Of a stretch of 64,000 bases of DNA, positions 26,626-37,774 are shown piece after piece. The notes under the pieces were generated by a model. That model ran no database searches. It was not told the DNA's origin and worked only from the letters and a program-made list of their open reading frames with translations. Positions within the stretch are counted from its first letter, which is position 1; each line of letters starts with the position of its first letter. Position numbers and translations under genes: made by a program. Source of the stretch: Candidatus Paraburkholderia kirkii. GTDB taxonomy: Bacteria; Pseudomonadota; Gammaproteobacteria; Burkholderiales; Burkholderiaceae. The stretch covers positions 24,938-88,937 of the forward strand of contig LFKV01000017.1 of the NCBI GenBank assembly GCA_001189345.1, given 5' to 3'.

Positions 26626-27736
26626 GTGAAGCTCTTCCCTTTCCCCGCGCCGGTCGTCGTGCGCGCGGCATTTCTGCCAATCGTCTGCGTTTCGCTCGTC
26701 GCCTGTCAGCGTCACGAGGCCGCCGCGCCCAGTCGTGGCGGTCGAGGCGAAAGCCGACGGATCGGCGAACACGTCCACGCTGCCCGGTCAGATCCAGTCG
26801 CGCTATTCGACGCCGCTGTCCTTCCGCATCGGCGGCAAGATTCTCGAGCGACGCGTGCGCCTCGGCGACAGCGTGAAGGCCGGACAGGTCGTCGCCCGCC
26901 TCGATCCTGCCGATGCCGAAAAGAACAGCGCGAGCGCCCGCGCACAGCTCGACGCCGCCGAGCATCAGCTCGTCTACGCGAATCAGCAGCTCGACCGCGA
27001 CCGCGCGCAGGCCGCCGAAAGCCTGATAGCGCCCGCGCAACTCGAGCAAACGCAAAACGCCTACGCCGCCGCGCTCGCACAGCGCAATCAGGCGCAGCAG
27101 CAGGCGAGGCTCGCCGCCGATCAATTGCGCTACGCGACGCTCACGGCCGACCACGCGGGCGTCATCACGGCGGAACAGGCCGACACCGGGCAGAACGTGA
27201 GCGCGGGCCAGGCCGTCTACGCGCTCGCATGGAGCGGCGACATCGACGTGATCTGCGACGTGCCCGAAGCCGCCCTCGCGGCGTTCGTCGTCGGCAAGGA
27301 GGCGAGCGTGAAGCTCGCGGCCCTGCCCGCGCGGACCTTCAGGGCGCGCGTGCGCGAGCTCTCGCCCGCGGCCGATACGCAAAGCCGCACCTGGCACGCG
27401 AAGCTCACGCTCGAAGTACCCACTCCCGACGTGCGCCTCGGCATGACGGCCGATGTCGGGTTCTCGCCGGCGAATGTCGCGCAGGGCGCGTTCACCGTTC
27501 CGTCCACGGCGCTTTTCCACGACAACGGGCATCCCGCCGTATGGATCGTGAAGCAGCCCGGCGATGCGCTCGAACTGCGGCGCGTCGAAGTCGCCCGCTA
27601 CGGCGAGCGCACGGTGACGATCGCAAGCGGTATCGAGGCGGGCGAGCGCGTCGTGTGGCAAGGCGTGCACACGGTAACGGCGGGCGAAAAGGTGCGCGTC
27701 GTGGCGCCGCTGCATCCCGAGGACTTCGCCTCATGA
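26626..27736 (+). pseudogene. RND efflux membrane-fusion protein, frameshifted at the N-terminus
   Basis: GTG 26626 opens a lipoprotein signal (AAFLPIVCVSLVACQRH), but one stray A near 26731 takes it out of frame before VVAVEAKADGS. From there the adaptor reads without fault to 27736: PGQIQSRYSTPLSFRIGGKI, RVRLGDSVKAGQVVARLDP (lipoyl half), coiled-coil hairpin, ATLTADHAGVITAEQADTGQ and the beta-barrel. A GTG at 26733 could start the body without its signal, but that protein would not be exported. Overlaps the permease start by 4 bases. Confidence 0.82.
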
Positions 27737-29644
27737 GCACGACGCACGATCCCGCTTCCGGAGAAGACAGCGCCCGTCGCCACGAGGAAGGCCGCTTCAA
27801 CCTGTCGGCGTGGGCGCTGCGGCATCGCGCGCTGGTCGTTTTCCTGATCGCGATGGCGACGATCTTCGGCATCCTTGCGTATACGCGGCTCGCGCAATCG
27901 GAAGACCCGCCGTTCACGTCCGCGTGATGGTCATCCGCACCTTCTGGCCCGGCGCCACCGCGCGCCAGGTGCAGGAGGAAGTGACCGACCGCATCGCGCG
28001 CAAGCTGCAGGAAACGCCCTACACGGATTTCATGCGCAGCTATTCCCGCCCGGGCGAATCGCTGCCGTTCTTCCAGATGAAGGACTCGGCGCCCACGAAG
28101 GACGTGCCCGAGGAGTGGTATCAGATCCGCAAGAAAGTGGGCGATATCGCCGCGATCCTGCCGCCCGGCGTGCAAGGGCCGTTCTTCAACGACGAGTTCG
28201 GCGACGTCTACACCAACATCTGCGCGCTCGAAGGCGACGGCTTCTCGCCCGCGCAACTGCACGATTACGCCGATGCCTTGCGCACCGTGCTGCTGCGCGT
28301 CCCGGGCGTCGCGAAGGTCGACTATTTCGGCGATCAGGAAGAGCGCATCTACGTGGAGATCGCCAATACGCAGCTCACGCGCCTGGGCATCTCGCCGCAG
28401 CAGATCGCGCAGGCCATCGACGGACAGAACGCCGTCTCGCCCGGCGGCGTGCTCAATACGCCCAACCAACGACCGCGTGTTCATGCGCCCGAACGGCCAG
28501 TTCAGGAGCGTGGATGCGCTCGCCGATACGCTCATCGACGTGAACGGCCGCTCGTTCAGGCTCGGCGACATCGCCACGATCAAGCGCGGCTATCTGGATC
28601 CGCCCGCCACGCAGATGCGCTCGGCGGGCACGCCCGTGCTCGGCATCACGATGCAGCCGGGCGAGGACGTCGTGCGTCTCGGCAAGTCGTTCGATGCGCG
28701 CATGGGCGAGCTGCGCGCGCAACTGCCCGCGGGGCTCAAGCTCACCGAAGTCTCCAGCATGCCGCACACGGTCTCGTATTCGGTCGACGACTTTCTCGAA
28801 GCTGTGGCCGAGGCGGTCGTCATCGTGCTGATTGTGAGCCTCGTATCGCTCGGCGTGCGCACGGGCATGGTGGTCGTGATCCCGATTCCGGTCGTGCTCG
28901 CCGTCACCGCGCTCTTCATGTATCTGTTCGACATCGGACTGCACAAGGTGTCGCTCGGTACGCTGATCCTCGCACTCGGGTTGCTGGTGGACGATGCGAT
29001 CATCGCCGTCGAGATGATGGCCGTGAAGCTCGAGCAAGGCTGGAACCGCGCGCACCGCCGCGTTCGCGTACATCAGCACCGCGTTTCCGATGCTCACTGG
29101 CACGCTCGTCACGGTCGCGGGCTTTCTGCCGATCGCGCTCGCCAAGTCGAGCACCGGCGAGTACACGCGATCGATCTTCGAAGTCTCGGCGATCGCGCTG
29201 ATCGCATCGTGGCTCGCGGCAGTCGTGCTCATTCCGCTGCTCGGCTACAAGCTGCTGCCGGAGCGGAAGAAGGAAGCGCATCTGCCCGACGACCACGAGC
29301 ATGACATCTATGACACGAAGTTCTACGGACGTCTGCGCCGCTGGGTCGGCTGGTGCATCGAGCGGCGCTTCGTCGTGCTCGCGATCACCGTCTTGCTGTT
29401 CGTCGTCGCGATGGCCGGCTTCACGCTCGTGCCGCAGCAGTTCTTCCCGAGCTCCGACCGGCCAGAATTGCTGATCGACGTGCGCCTGCGGAAGGCGCAT
29501 CGTTCGACGCGACCCTGCGCGAAGCGAAGCGCCTCGAGGAAGCCCTGAAGGAAGCCCTGAAGGGCCGCGAGGAAATCGATCATGTCGTGGGCTTCGTCGG
29601 CACCGGCGCGCCGCGCTTCTATCTGCCGCTCGATCAGCAATTGC
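27733..29644 (+). pseudogene. RND efflux permease, multiple frameshifts, C-terminus lost
   Basis: ATG 27733 leads into ALRHRALVVFLIAMATIFG (first membrane helix) and LAQSEDPPFT, where a lost T near 27917 shifts the frame. The rest is scattered over three frames: RTFWPGATARQVQEEVTDRI, the periplasmic porter domain, IVLIVSLVSLGVRTGMVVVIPIPVV split across a break, and LALGLLVDDAIIAVEMM (the RND motif with two Asp). Further shifts are near 28466, 29050 and 29487. Homology ends in RFYLPLDQQLP near 29645, about half the expected roughly 1000 residues, joined to a TonB receptor lying in the opposite direction. Confidence 0.88.
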
Positions 29645-31656
29645 CGACGCCGAACTGCGAGCCGATATAGCGCACGCCGCCGCCGAAGCCGAGCCCCTTG
29701 AGCGGCCCCGTCTGCAAGGTCTTGTCGAGCCACAGGCTCGCCATGTTGTGCGGCACGTTCGCGGCGCGGTTGCCCGCGTAGCCTTGATCGCTGTCGGTGA
29801 TCTTGCCGTCCATGTACGAGTAGGCGGCGGTCAGGCTCAGCCCGCCGCCGAGATCCGCGACGCCCACAGCTCGACGCCGCGTACGCGAACGCCGCCCGTC
29901 TGCACGACGAAGTTGCCTTCCGGATGATCGAAGTCCGGCTCGACGACGTTCCTCTGCTTGATCTCGTAGACCGACAGCATCGCGAAGCTCTTCTGGTTCT
30001 TGGGCTGGAATTTCACGCCCGCCTCGACGCTCCACCCGGTCGTCGACTTGAGCGACGAATTGTCGAAGGTCACGCCGAGGCCCGGCTGGAACGACGTCGA
30101 ATAGCTCACGTACGGAGCGAAGCCACTGTCGAATAGATAGACCAGCCCCCCGCGATAGGTGAGCGGTTCGCATCGTTGTCGGCCACGTTGATGCCCGCGC
30201 TGGAATCGAACTGCCGCGTGCTGGTCCAGTCCTGCCGCACGCCCAGGGTTGCGATCAGCTTGCCGAAACGGATCTGATCCTGCGCGTAGAGGCCGACCTG
30301 ATTGAGCGTGTCCTTCTGCGCGAAGTCCGCCACGTCGGGCAGCACGATGCTGCCCACGCCGCTGTACACCGGCGCATACAGATCGAGCGGCGGCACTTCC
30401 GACGCATCGCGCTCCGCCCAGTGATCGACCGAATGCGTGTAGTCGAGGCCGACGAGCGCCGTATGCTCGAGCGGCCCCGTGCCGAACTTCAGTTGCGCCT
30501 GATTGTCGACCGTGAAGATGTCCACGCGCGCCTTCGCCGCGTACGCGTAGCGGTCGATGGTCGCGAGGTCGTCTTGAAGGCCCGCGTTGCAGACCGTCTG
30601 CTGATCGAGATTCGCGTGCAGATAGCGCTGGTTCTTGCGCACCGTGAGGATATCGCTGAAGCGATGCTCGAACTCGTAGCCGATTGCCGCCTCGGTACGC
30701 TTGAACTGGCTGAAGCCGGGCTCGCCGTCGAAGGTCCCCGTGCCGATGCGGCCATACGGGCCCGGATACAGGGTGCCGAGCGCGGGCAGGTCATTGGTGC
30801 GATTGCCCGTATCGCGATAGCTGAAGTGCGAAAGCACCGTGAAGGTCGTATCGGCGTCGGGCCGCCAGCTCAGCGCGGGAGCCACGTAGACGTGCTTGTC
30901 CTGTACGAAGGCCGTCTGTGTGCTTTCGCTGCTCGCATCGGCCGTGAAGCGATACGACAGCGTGCCGTCCCTGTTCGCCGGGCCGCCCAGGTCGACGCGC
31001 CCGCCGACGAGCCCGCGGCTGCCCAGTTCGAGCGACGCTTCGTGCAGCGGATCGGCGGTGGGCCGCTTGGTGACGAGATTGATCATGCCGCCCGGAATGT
31101 TCTGACCGTACAGCACTGAAGCCGGGCCGCGCAGGATGTCGATGCGCTCGAGTCCATAGGGATCGTAGGACGGCGAGAGCACGGTGAAGAAGGTCTGCGT
31201 CGAGAGCCCGTCGACATACGGCATCGTGTTCTGAAAGCCGCGCACGGTGAATTGATCGTAGGTCTGGTCGAGCCCGCCGAACTGCTCCCCGATCACGCCG
31301 GGCGTGTAGCGCAATGCCTCACCCACGGTCTGCACGGTCTGCGCCTGCATCTGGTCCGCCGTGATCACGGAGATCGACTGCGGCGTCTCGATGATCGGCG
31401 TATCGGTCTTGGTTCCGGTTGCGCTGCGCTTCGCCACGTATCCGTCGATGTGGCTCGTCGCCGTTTCGCGATAGCGGCCGGATGTCACGACGACGGGTTT
31501 CAGTTGCTGGTCTGCGTTTTGATTGCGCGCGACGGTCGCGTCCTGCGCATGCGCCGATATGCCGAACGACAACAGCGCCGCGGCATAACCGCCACGCATG
31601 AGCAGAACGCGGCCCTTGCGGCTCCCCTTTTTCTGCCTCGAATACACCCCCGACAC
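29645..31656 (-). pseudogene. TonB-dependent siderophore receptor, frameshifted, C-terminus lost
   Basis: GTG 31656 begins a signal peptide (GGYAAALLSFGISAHAQ). The plug domain is complete: KTDTPIIETPQSISVITADQ, GEALRYTPGVIGEQFGG, RGFQNTMPYVDGL, ERIDILRGPASVLYGQN and PGGMINLVTKRPT. The beta-barrel then reads on until a shift near 30160 (Gly-rich RGGLVYLFDSG is in the next frame) and another near 29865. The last strands and terminal Phe are gone: homology ends at YIGSQFG near 29648, at the fusion with the RND permease. A Fur box upstream indicates former iron regulation. The ferric siderophore is unknown. Confidence 0.9.
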
Positions 31657-31756
31657 GTTCCGTTCCCACGTTCGCCGGTTCGTCTCCCGCCTGTGGCTCC
31701 CCGATCACGCATCCCATCGTTCCTTTCGTTTTGTCAAGTTGATCCCATAATTCATG

Positions 31757-31775
31757 AATGAGAATCGTTCTCGTA
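31757..31775 (-). promoter_or_regulatory. Fur box upstream of TonB receptor
   Basis: AATGAGAATCGTTCTCGTA is a near-palindrome (TGAGAAT-C-GTTCTCG) matching the Burkholderia Fur-box pattern with TGAGAAT halves. It lies about 100 bp before the receptor start. The rest of the 390-bp gap up to the AraC gene (31777-32047) shows no gene that I can support. Confidence 0.75.
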
Positions 31776-32047
31776 TAAACCGGGAAATCGGGAAAGGATA
31801 GCGACTGGGGTCAAGCGCTGTCTTGTCACCTAATACGGCGAAACGGCCAATTTTTTGGCAGTCGCCGCGCAAGATGCTGAGACATGGATGCGGTATGGCG
31901 CGCGGCTCGGCAGCCAGCAATTGCGCCTCGGCGAGGCGACGGCGCGGCTCGCGCGCGGCCCGATCGCCGCGATTCCGAATGCGCGCGCTTCGTTTCAGGC
32001 GGCGTTTCCGCGCCTACACTACTCGGACACATCCGCCCTTCTAACTC

Positions 32048-32557
32048 ATGCCTCATCGCAAAGCCCCGTCCGCCAGCGGCGCCCTCGAAGACCCGGCCCT
32101 GCTGCGCCGCCTGCTGCGCGCCAAGGACCGCATGGATGCGGCCTCACACGAAGCCTGGCCCGTCATGCGCCTGGCCGAGGTCAGCGGCGTTTCCGAAGCC
32201 CATTTCGCGCGCTCCTTCAAGCGGGCCTTCGGCATCCCGCCGCATCCCTATCTGCTAACGAGGCGCATCGTGTAGGCCATGACGCTCCTGCGCGACACCG
32301 ATCTCGGCATCACGGAAATCGCCTTCGCCACCGGCTGGGAGAGCCTCGGCACCTTCGGCCGCATCTTCCGCGACGTCACCGGCAGGAGCCCCGGTGCGAT
32401 GCGATCCGAAGCACGCGCCGGAACGCCCCGGCTCGACCACGTGCCCGCCTGCGTCCTGAAGGCCGCGCAGCGTCCCGACCTCACGATCGCAGTTTTGGAG
32501 AAGCGCCGCCGCGCGCAGAAGGATAAAGTCCGCCCATCGACCAGGGAGGCGACATGA
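32048..32557 (+). pseudogene. AraC-family regulator with in-frame TAG
   Basis: From ATG 32048 a short AraC DNA-binding protein is read: RLLRAKDRMDAASHEAWPV, then the first HTH VMRLAEVSGVSEAHFARSFK and FGIPPHPYLLTRRI. TAG at 32273-32275 interrupts it, and the same frame continues AMTLLRDTDLGITEIAFATG, WESLGTFGRIFRDVTGRSPG, the second HTH. The stop replaces one residue only, most simply CAG to TAG. The TGA overlaps the start of the VOC gene (ATGA), so the pair forms an operon. Readthrough would restore a 169-residue protein; otherwise inactive. Confidence 0.83.
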
Positions 32558-32970
32558 ACGACGGTATCGGTGTAGTGAGCCTGTACGTCGACGATCAGGA
32601 CGAAGCGCTTGCCTTCTACGTCGACAAACTCGGCTTTCGCGTGCATGCGGACGTGCGCAACGGGTCCTATCGGTGGCTCACGGTCCAGCATCCGGATCAG
32701 CCTTCTTTCCAGCTCGGCCTGTTCGCGCCCGGGCCGCCGATCCACGACGAGGCCACCGCGCAGACCCTGCGCGCGATGGTCGCCAAGGGCGCGATGCCGC
32801 CGCTCGTGCTCTCGGTGAGCGACTGCCGCGCCAGCTACGAGCGGCTCAAAGCGAAGGGCGTGGAATTCACGCAGGAGCCGGTCGATCGCTTCGGCAGCGT
32901 CGACGCGGGTTTCCGCGACCCCGCGGGCAACGGCTGGAAGATGATCCAGGCGCCGCGCAACGCAACCTGA
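32554..32970 (+). CDS. VOC (glyoxalase/bleomycin-resistance-like) family protein
   Basis: 138 residues, intact. It has the two beta-alpha-beta-beta-beta repeats of the vicinal-oxygen-chelate fold: GVVSLYVDDQDEALAFYVDKLGFRV at the start and LVLSVSDCRASYERLKAKGV, then the closing GFRDPAGNGWKMIQ. One metal-ligand-type Glu/Gln position is visible in FTQEP, but the enzymatic activity cannot be assigned. The start overlaps the AraC stop, so it is expressed from the regulator's promoter. In Burkholderia such AraC-VOC pairs are autoregulated. The name glyoxalase should not be read as function. Confidence 0.88.
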   Translation: MNDGIGVVSLYVDDQDEALAFYVDKLGFRVHADVRNGSYRWLTVQHPDQPSFQLGLFAPGPPIHDEATAQTLRAMVAKGAMPPLVLSVSDCRASYERLKAKGVEFTQEPVDRFGSVDAGFRDPAGNGWKMIQAPRNAT

Positions 32971-33015
32971 GCGCAGCTGGGCGGCGCTCGCCGGCCGCCC
33001 GGATCGGGTCCACGC

Positions 33016-34031
33016 TCAGTTCCTGTCCGCGACGATCTGATCGAACGTCCCGCCGTCCGCGAAATGCGCCTGCTGCGCCTTCTGCCAGCTGCCGAACACC
33101 TGCTCGACGGTGAAGGTCCTGAGCGCCTTGAATTCGCTGGCATGCTTCGCGAGCACGGTGGCATCGCGCGGACGCAAATGATGCTGCGCGATGATCTCCT
33201 GCGCGGCGGGCGTGTACAGGAAGTCGAGATAAGCCTGCGCTTCCTTGCGCGTGCTGCGCTTGTCGACCACCTTGTCGACGATGGAAACCGGCGGCTCCGC
33301 CAGCAGGTTCACCGACGGATACACCGCCTCGAAATCCTTCGCGCCGGGTCCCGCGCTCATCAGCCCGACTTCGTTCTCGAAGGTGACGAGCACGTCGCTG
33401 ATGCCGCGCTGCGTGAAGGTCGTCGTCGCGCCCCGGCCGCCCGCATCGAGCACCGGTACGTTCCTGAAGATCGCCTTCTCGAAGTCCCGCGCCTGAGCGT
33501 CGGTCGCGCCCTGCTGCTTCTTGTATCCCCACGCCGCCAGATAGGCATAGGCGTATCGGCCATTGCCCGACGTCTTCGGATTGGCGATCACCACCTGCAC
33601 GCCGGGCCGCGCGAGGTCGCTCCAGTCCCTGATGTTCTTCGGATTGCCCTTGTGGACGAGGAACACCATCGTCGTGGTGTACGGCGCGCTCGAATCGGGC
33701 AGGCGGCTGCGCCAGCTGGCGGGCACGAGTTGTCCGCGCTCGGCGAGCAGGTCGATGTCGTTGGGCTGGTTCATCGTCACGACGTCGGCCTGCAGGCCCT
33801 GCGTCACCGACAGCGCCTGCGCGCTCGATGCCCCGTGCGACTGACGCACGGAAACCGTCTCGCCCGTCTTGCTCTTGTAGTCCGCGACGAACGCGGAATC
33901 GATGTCCTTGTAGAGCTCGCGCGTCACGTCGTACGACACGTTGAGCAGCGTCGTGTCCGCATGCGCGATGCCGGCCGCCATGCCCGCGATTCCGATTGCA
34001 GCGTTGATCAACAGTTCTTGTGTACCGCCAT
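33016..34031 (-). pseudogene. sbp: Sulfate ABC transporter substrate-binding protein, frameshift in signal peptide
   Basis: ATG 34031 has a good GGAGAAAA ribosome site and begins MAVHKN, but runs into TGA within eight codons. With one base added near 34011 it joins LLINAAIGIAGMAAGIAHAD, the rest of a signal peptide, and an uninterrupted periplasmic sulfate/thiosulfate-binding protein: LNVSYDVTRELYKDI, VRQSHGASSAQA, DVVTMNQPNDIDLLAE, IANPKTSGNGRYAYAYLAA and the C-terminal WQKAQQAHFADGG. A TTG inside the signal could initiate but lacks the basic n-region. Probably inactive, though only the very start is damaged. No cysTWA genes are present here. Confidence 0.85.
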
Positions 34032-34123
34032 TTTTTCTCCAGTGACAGGGAACGAAAACCGCACAACGAACAAAGGCCGCTCGAAGGCGGCCGTTCATGC
34101 AACACTTTCTTCTCGAAGCGACG

Positions 34124-34698
34124 TCATCCGTACGCGCGTCGCTCCACCTCCGCATCCTCTTCGTCGTATTCGGGCGCAGCGCGTCGCGCAAGCGTCTCGA
34201 CGAAGTGCCGCGCGAGCGGCCACGGCCCGAACCCCGACGCCGTATTGATATGCCCCGCATTCCCGAGATTCACGAACGCGCTGTTCCAGCGCTGCGCCAG
34301 CGTGCGCGCTTCGTCGAGCGGCATCCAGGGATCCGTCTCGCTCCCGACGACGAGCGAGAGCGTATCGGGACGACGCGCACCGAACGCGCCCGCGAAACGG
34401 AACTTCGCGGGACTCGCGGGGGCGACGAACAGCACGCCCTTCACGCGTGCGCCGTCGCGAGACAGCCGAAGCTGTGCGCGGCCAGCACGACGGAACCCTC
34501 GACGCTCGTGAGCACGTCGCGCACGGCCTCGCTCCAGGTGTCGAGATGAGGCGCGTCCCAGTTGCGCTGCTCCACGCGCCGGGCGAACGGCATCTCGCGC
34601 TTGAGCCAGCTCTGCCAGTGCGCGTCCTCGCTGCCGTAAAGGCCGGGCACGGTGACGAGCGTGACGGACGATAACGACGAAACCGCCCCCTCGTGCAT
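34124..34698 (-). pseudogene. RBBP9/YdeN-family alpha/beta hydrolase, frameshifted
   Basis: The N-terminal half (34441-34698) gives VTLVTVPGLYGSEDAHWQSW and VEGSVVLAAHSFGCLAT with the nucleophile elbow HSFGC. A frame change near 34443 moves the rest to another frame: VKGVLFVAPASPAKF, LVVGSETDPWMPLDEA (acid) and NAGHINTASGFGPW (His). The combined length, about 190 residues, is normal for this serine-hydrolase family, which lacks a defined bacterial substrate. It lies just upstream of sbp in the same orientation, 93 bp away, so the two were probably cotranscribed. Confidence 0.83.
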
Positions 34699-34908
34699 GT
34701 GCCGCGCTGCGCTCGCTCATTTTCGTTCCTCGCTGCGACGTGAATCGAACAGGCTTCATTCTCGGTCAGTGCCGGACGGCCGCTAACCAATATTTCGTCA
34801 TTTCTTTATGGGGGGCGATCCGCGCGCGCCGCTATAATCCCAGCACTCATCGCAGCACGCCGCTTTCGGACGCCTGGAACCGCCCGCTTTCCTGCCCCGT
34901 TCTCCTCC

Positions 34909-35664
34909 ATGCCGACCCGTCGCTCCGCCGTCTCGCCCGATTCGCACATTCCGCTCTACGCGCAGATCAAGGACACGTTGCGCGCGGGCATTCTCGACGG
35001 CCGCTATCCGCCGCACAGCCGCATGCCCTCGGAGAGCGAGCTGCAGGCGATGTTCGATGTCAGTCGCATCACGATCCGTCAGGCGCTCGGCGATCTGCAG
35101 AAGGAAGGGCTCATCTTCAAGGTGCACGGCAAGGACTCGTTCGTCTCGCAACCGAAGGCCTTCCAGAACGTGACCTCGCTGCAGGGCTTCGTCGAAGCGA
35201 TGTCGGAGAGCGGGCACGAGATCGTGAATCGCGTGGTGCATTTCCGCTTCGTGCCCGCACCCGAAGAAGTCGCTGCAAGGCTGGGCCTCGCCGGCGGCGG
35301 CGACGTCGTCGAGATTCATCGCGTGCGGCTGCTCAATCGCCAGCCCGTTTCGTACGAAGTCACCTTTCTTCCCGAAGCCCTCGGCCGGCAGCGCAAGCGC
35401 GCGGAACTGGCGACGCGCGACATGACGCGCGACATCTTCCTGATCCTGGAAAACGATTGCGCCGTGCCGCTCGGCCACGCAGATCTCGCCATCGACGCCA
35501 TCGCGGCCGCGCCGGCCATCGCGGAGGCGCTCGACGTGAAAAAAGGCGCGCCGCTGCTGCGCATCGAGCGGCTCGCGCACGACGCCGACGGCCAGCCGGC
35601 GAACGGCGCGCAGGGGCCGGTGCGCGTTATTCGCAGCCGGCACAAGCAAAGCAAAAACAATTGA
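34909..35664 (+). CDS. GntR-family regulator, HutC/UTRA subfamily
   Basis: 251 residues. N-terminal winged HTH with the GntR signature PLYAQIKDTLRAGILDGRYP, RMPSESELQAMFDVSRITIR and QALGDLQKEGLIFKVHGKD. The UTRA ligand domain follows (VEIHRVRLLNRQPVSYEVTF). A TATAAT at 34833-34838 is a likely -10. The usual HutC ending with a YLYFRGD...YRL strand is missing; after DADGQPAN the sequence becomes GAQGPVRVIRSRHKQSKNN, so the C-terminus may be frame-altered or truncated. It sits 110 bp before the flavoprotein operon and probably controlled it. Confidence 0.8.
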   Translation: MPTRRSAVSPDSHIPLYAQIKDTLRAGILDGRYPPHSRMPSESELQAMFDVSRITIRQALGDLQKEGLIFKVHGKDSFVSQPKAFQNVTSLQGFVEAMSESGHEIVNRVVHFRFVPAPEEVAARLGLAGGGDVVEIHRVRLLNRQPVSYEVTFLPEALGRQRKRAELATRDMTRDIFLILENDCAVPLGHADLAIDAIAAAPAIAEALDVKKGAPLLRIERLAHDADGQPANGAQGPVRVIRSRHKQSKNN

Positions 35665-35773
35665 TTCCCTCGGGATTCGCCCGCTTCTAGAATCTGGTCC
35701 TAACTTGTCATAATAAGCGACGCATCGAATGCATGGTGCGAGAGCGTGCGACCATGCCTTGCGCCACCAGATC

Positions 35774-37500
35774 ATGCAGACCCACGAACTCGAATACGAC
35801 ATCGTCGTCGGCGGCGGCACGGCCGGGTCGATGGCCGCCATCAAGGCGAAGCAGCGCGATCCGAGCCTGCGCGTGCTGCTCCTCGACAAGGCGCACGTGA
35901 AGCGCAGCGGCGCGATCTCGGTGGGCATGGACGGGCTGAACAACGCCATCATTCCCGGACACGCCACGCCCGAGCAGTACACGAAGGAAATCACCGTGGC
36001 CAACAACGGCCTCGTCAATCAGGCCACCATCCTTGCCTAATGCGCGGCACAGCTTCAAGACCATCGAGGAGCTCGACCGCTGGGGCGTGAAGTTCGAGAA
36101 GGATCACACGGGCGACTATGCGGTGCGCAAGGTGCATCACATGGGCGCGTACGTGCTGCCCATGCCCGAGGGTCACGACGTCAAGAAGGTGCTCTTCGCC
36201 AGTTGAAGCGTGTGCGGGTCGAGATCACGAACGCGTCGTGGCCACACGGCTTCGACGGGCGCGCAGGGGGAGATCGCCGGCGTGATGGGCTTCGATTGCC
36301 GCAGCGCCGACTTCTACGTGATTCGCGCCAGGGCGGTGATCCTCTGCTGCGGCGCGGCCGGACGTCTGGGCCTGCCCGCATCGGGCTATCTCATGGGCAC
36401 CTACGAGAATCCGACCAATGCCGGCGACAGCTACGCGATGGCGTACCACGCCGGCGCCGAGCTCGCGAACCTCGAATGCTTCCAGATCAATCCGCTCATC
36501 AAGGATTACAACGGCCCGGCCTGCGCGTACGTGACAGGGCCGTTCGGCGGCTACACGGCCAACGGCCGCGGCGAGCGCTTCATCGAATGCGATTACTGGA
36601 GCGGGCAGATGATGTGGGAGTTCTATCAGGAATTCCAGAGCGGCAACGGCCCGGTGTTCCTCAAGCTCGATCATCTCGCCGAGGAAACCATCCAGACCAT
36701 CGAGACCATCCTGCACACCAACGAGCGCCCGAGCCGCGGACGCTTTCACGCGCGCCGCGGCAACGACTACCGCACGCGCATGATCGAGATGCATATCTCG
36801 GAGATCGGCTTTTGCAGTGGCCATAGCGCATCGGGCGTGTGGGTGGACGAGCACGCGCGCACGTCGGTGCAGGGACTCTATGCGGCGGGCGACATGGCCG
36901 CCGTGCCGCACAACTACATGCTGGGCGCGTTCACTTACGGATGGTTAGCCGGAGAAGACGCAGCCGGACACGTCGCGGGCCGTGCGCCCACGCTCGATGC
37001 GTCGCAGGTCGAGCAGGAGCGCGAGCGCATGCTCGCGCCGCTGTCGTGCGAACGCGGCCTGCCGCCCGCGCAAGTCGAATACAAGCTGCGCCGCTTCGTG
37101 AACGACTATCTCCAGCCGCTGAAGGTCACGCGGCGCATGGAGATCGGCCTGCAGCGCTTCGCGGAGATCCGCGAGGACGTCGAGCGCCTGGGCGCCGCCA
37201 ATCCGCACGAGCTGATGCGCGCCGCCGAGGTCGCCGCCATTCTCGATTGCGCCGAGATGGCCGCGCGCCTCGCTGTATCGCACGGAGAGCCGCTGGGGGC
37301 TCTACCACCATCGTGTCGATTTTCCCGAGCGCAACGATGACGAATGGTTCTGCCATTCGCATCTCAGGAAGGATGCGGCGGGACGCATGACGTCGTTCAA
37401 AAAACCCGTGGAGCCCTATGTGGTTCCCGTCGACGAGTCCGAGCGCGGCGCGTATTCGCGCCTGCGCGTGGCTCGCACACCGCAGCCGGCGGCTGCATAG
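35774..37500 (+). pseudogene. AprA-like FAD-dependent reductase (fumarate reductase/APS reductase family), frameshifted
   Basis: ATG 35774 gives MQTHELEYDIVVGGGTAGSM, a Rossmann FAD-binding start. An extra A near 36038 stops it; then come FKTIEELDRWGVKFEKDHTG and KKVLF-RQLKRVRVEITN with a lost C near 36198, and a long clean block with CCGAAGRLGLPASGYLMGTY, CFQINPLIKDYNG and LYAAGDMAAVPHNYMLGAF. A shift near 37280 separates the tail WGLYHHRVDFPERNDDEWF, ending at TAG 37500. Total length (about 570) and the paired ferredoxin point to AprAB-like enzymes, but here in an aerobic heterotroph next to a sulfonate-type binding protein. Substrate unknown. Confidence 0.8.
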
Positions 37501-37512
37501 GAGAACAAGGAC

Positions 37513-37758
37513 ATGGCCCTCGTGCCCCGCGAAGCGCGCCTGCGCTCGAGCCTCCCCGTCATGATCGACGAGGACAAGTGCATTGCCGACAAGGGCTGCA
37601 CGATCTGCATCGACGTCTGCCCGATGGATCTGCTCGCGATCGATCCCGACACCGGCAAGGCCTTCATGAAGTTCGACGAATGCTGGTACTGCATGCCATG
37701 CGAGCGCGACTGTCCGACTAACGCCGTGCACGTCGACATTCCCTACCTTCTTCGCTGA
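37513..37758 (+). CDS. AprB-like 4Fe-4S ferredoxin subunit
   Basis: 81 residues, intact, preceded by AGGAG at the end of the flavoprotein gene. Two cluster-binding sets: CIADKGCTICIDVCP and CWYCMPCERDCP, spaced as in the beta subunit of adenylylsulfate reductase rather than ordinary 2[4Fe-4S] ferredoxins. It would pass electrons to or from the flavoprotein. It survives while both flanking genes are broken, which may be chance because it is short. The reaction is not assigned. Confidence 0.85.
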   Translation: MALVPREARLRSSLPVMIDEDKCIADKGCTICIDVCPMDLLAIDPDTGKAFMKFDECWYCMPCERDCPTNAVHVDIPYLLR

Positions 37759-37774
37759 CAAGGACACACGCCTC

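Noticed and set aside
31823..32047. Open frames between the Fur box and the AraC gene
   Set aside because: Arg/Ala-rich readings in several frames, no homology and no start context; treated as intergenic.
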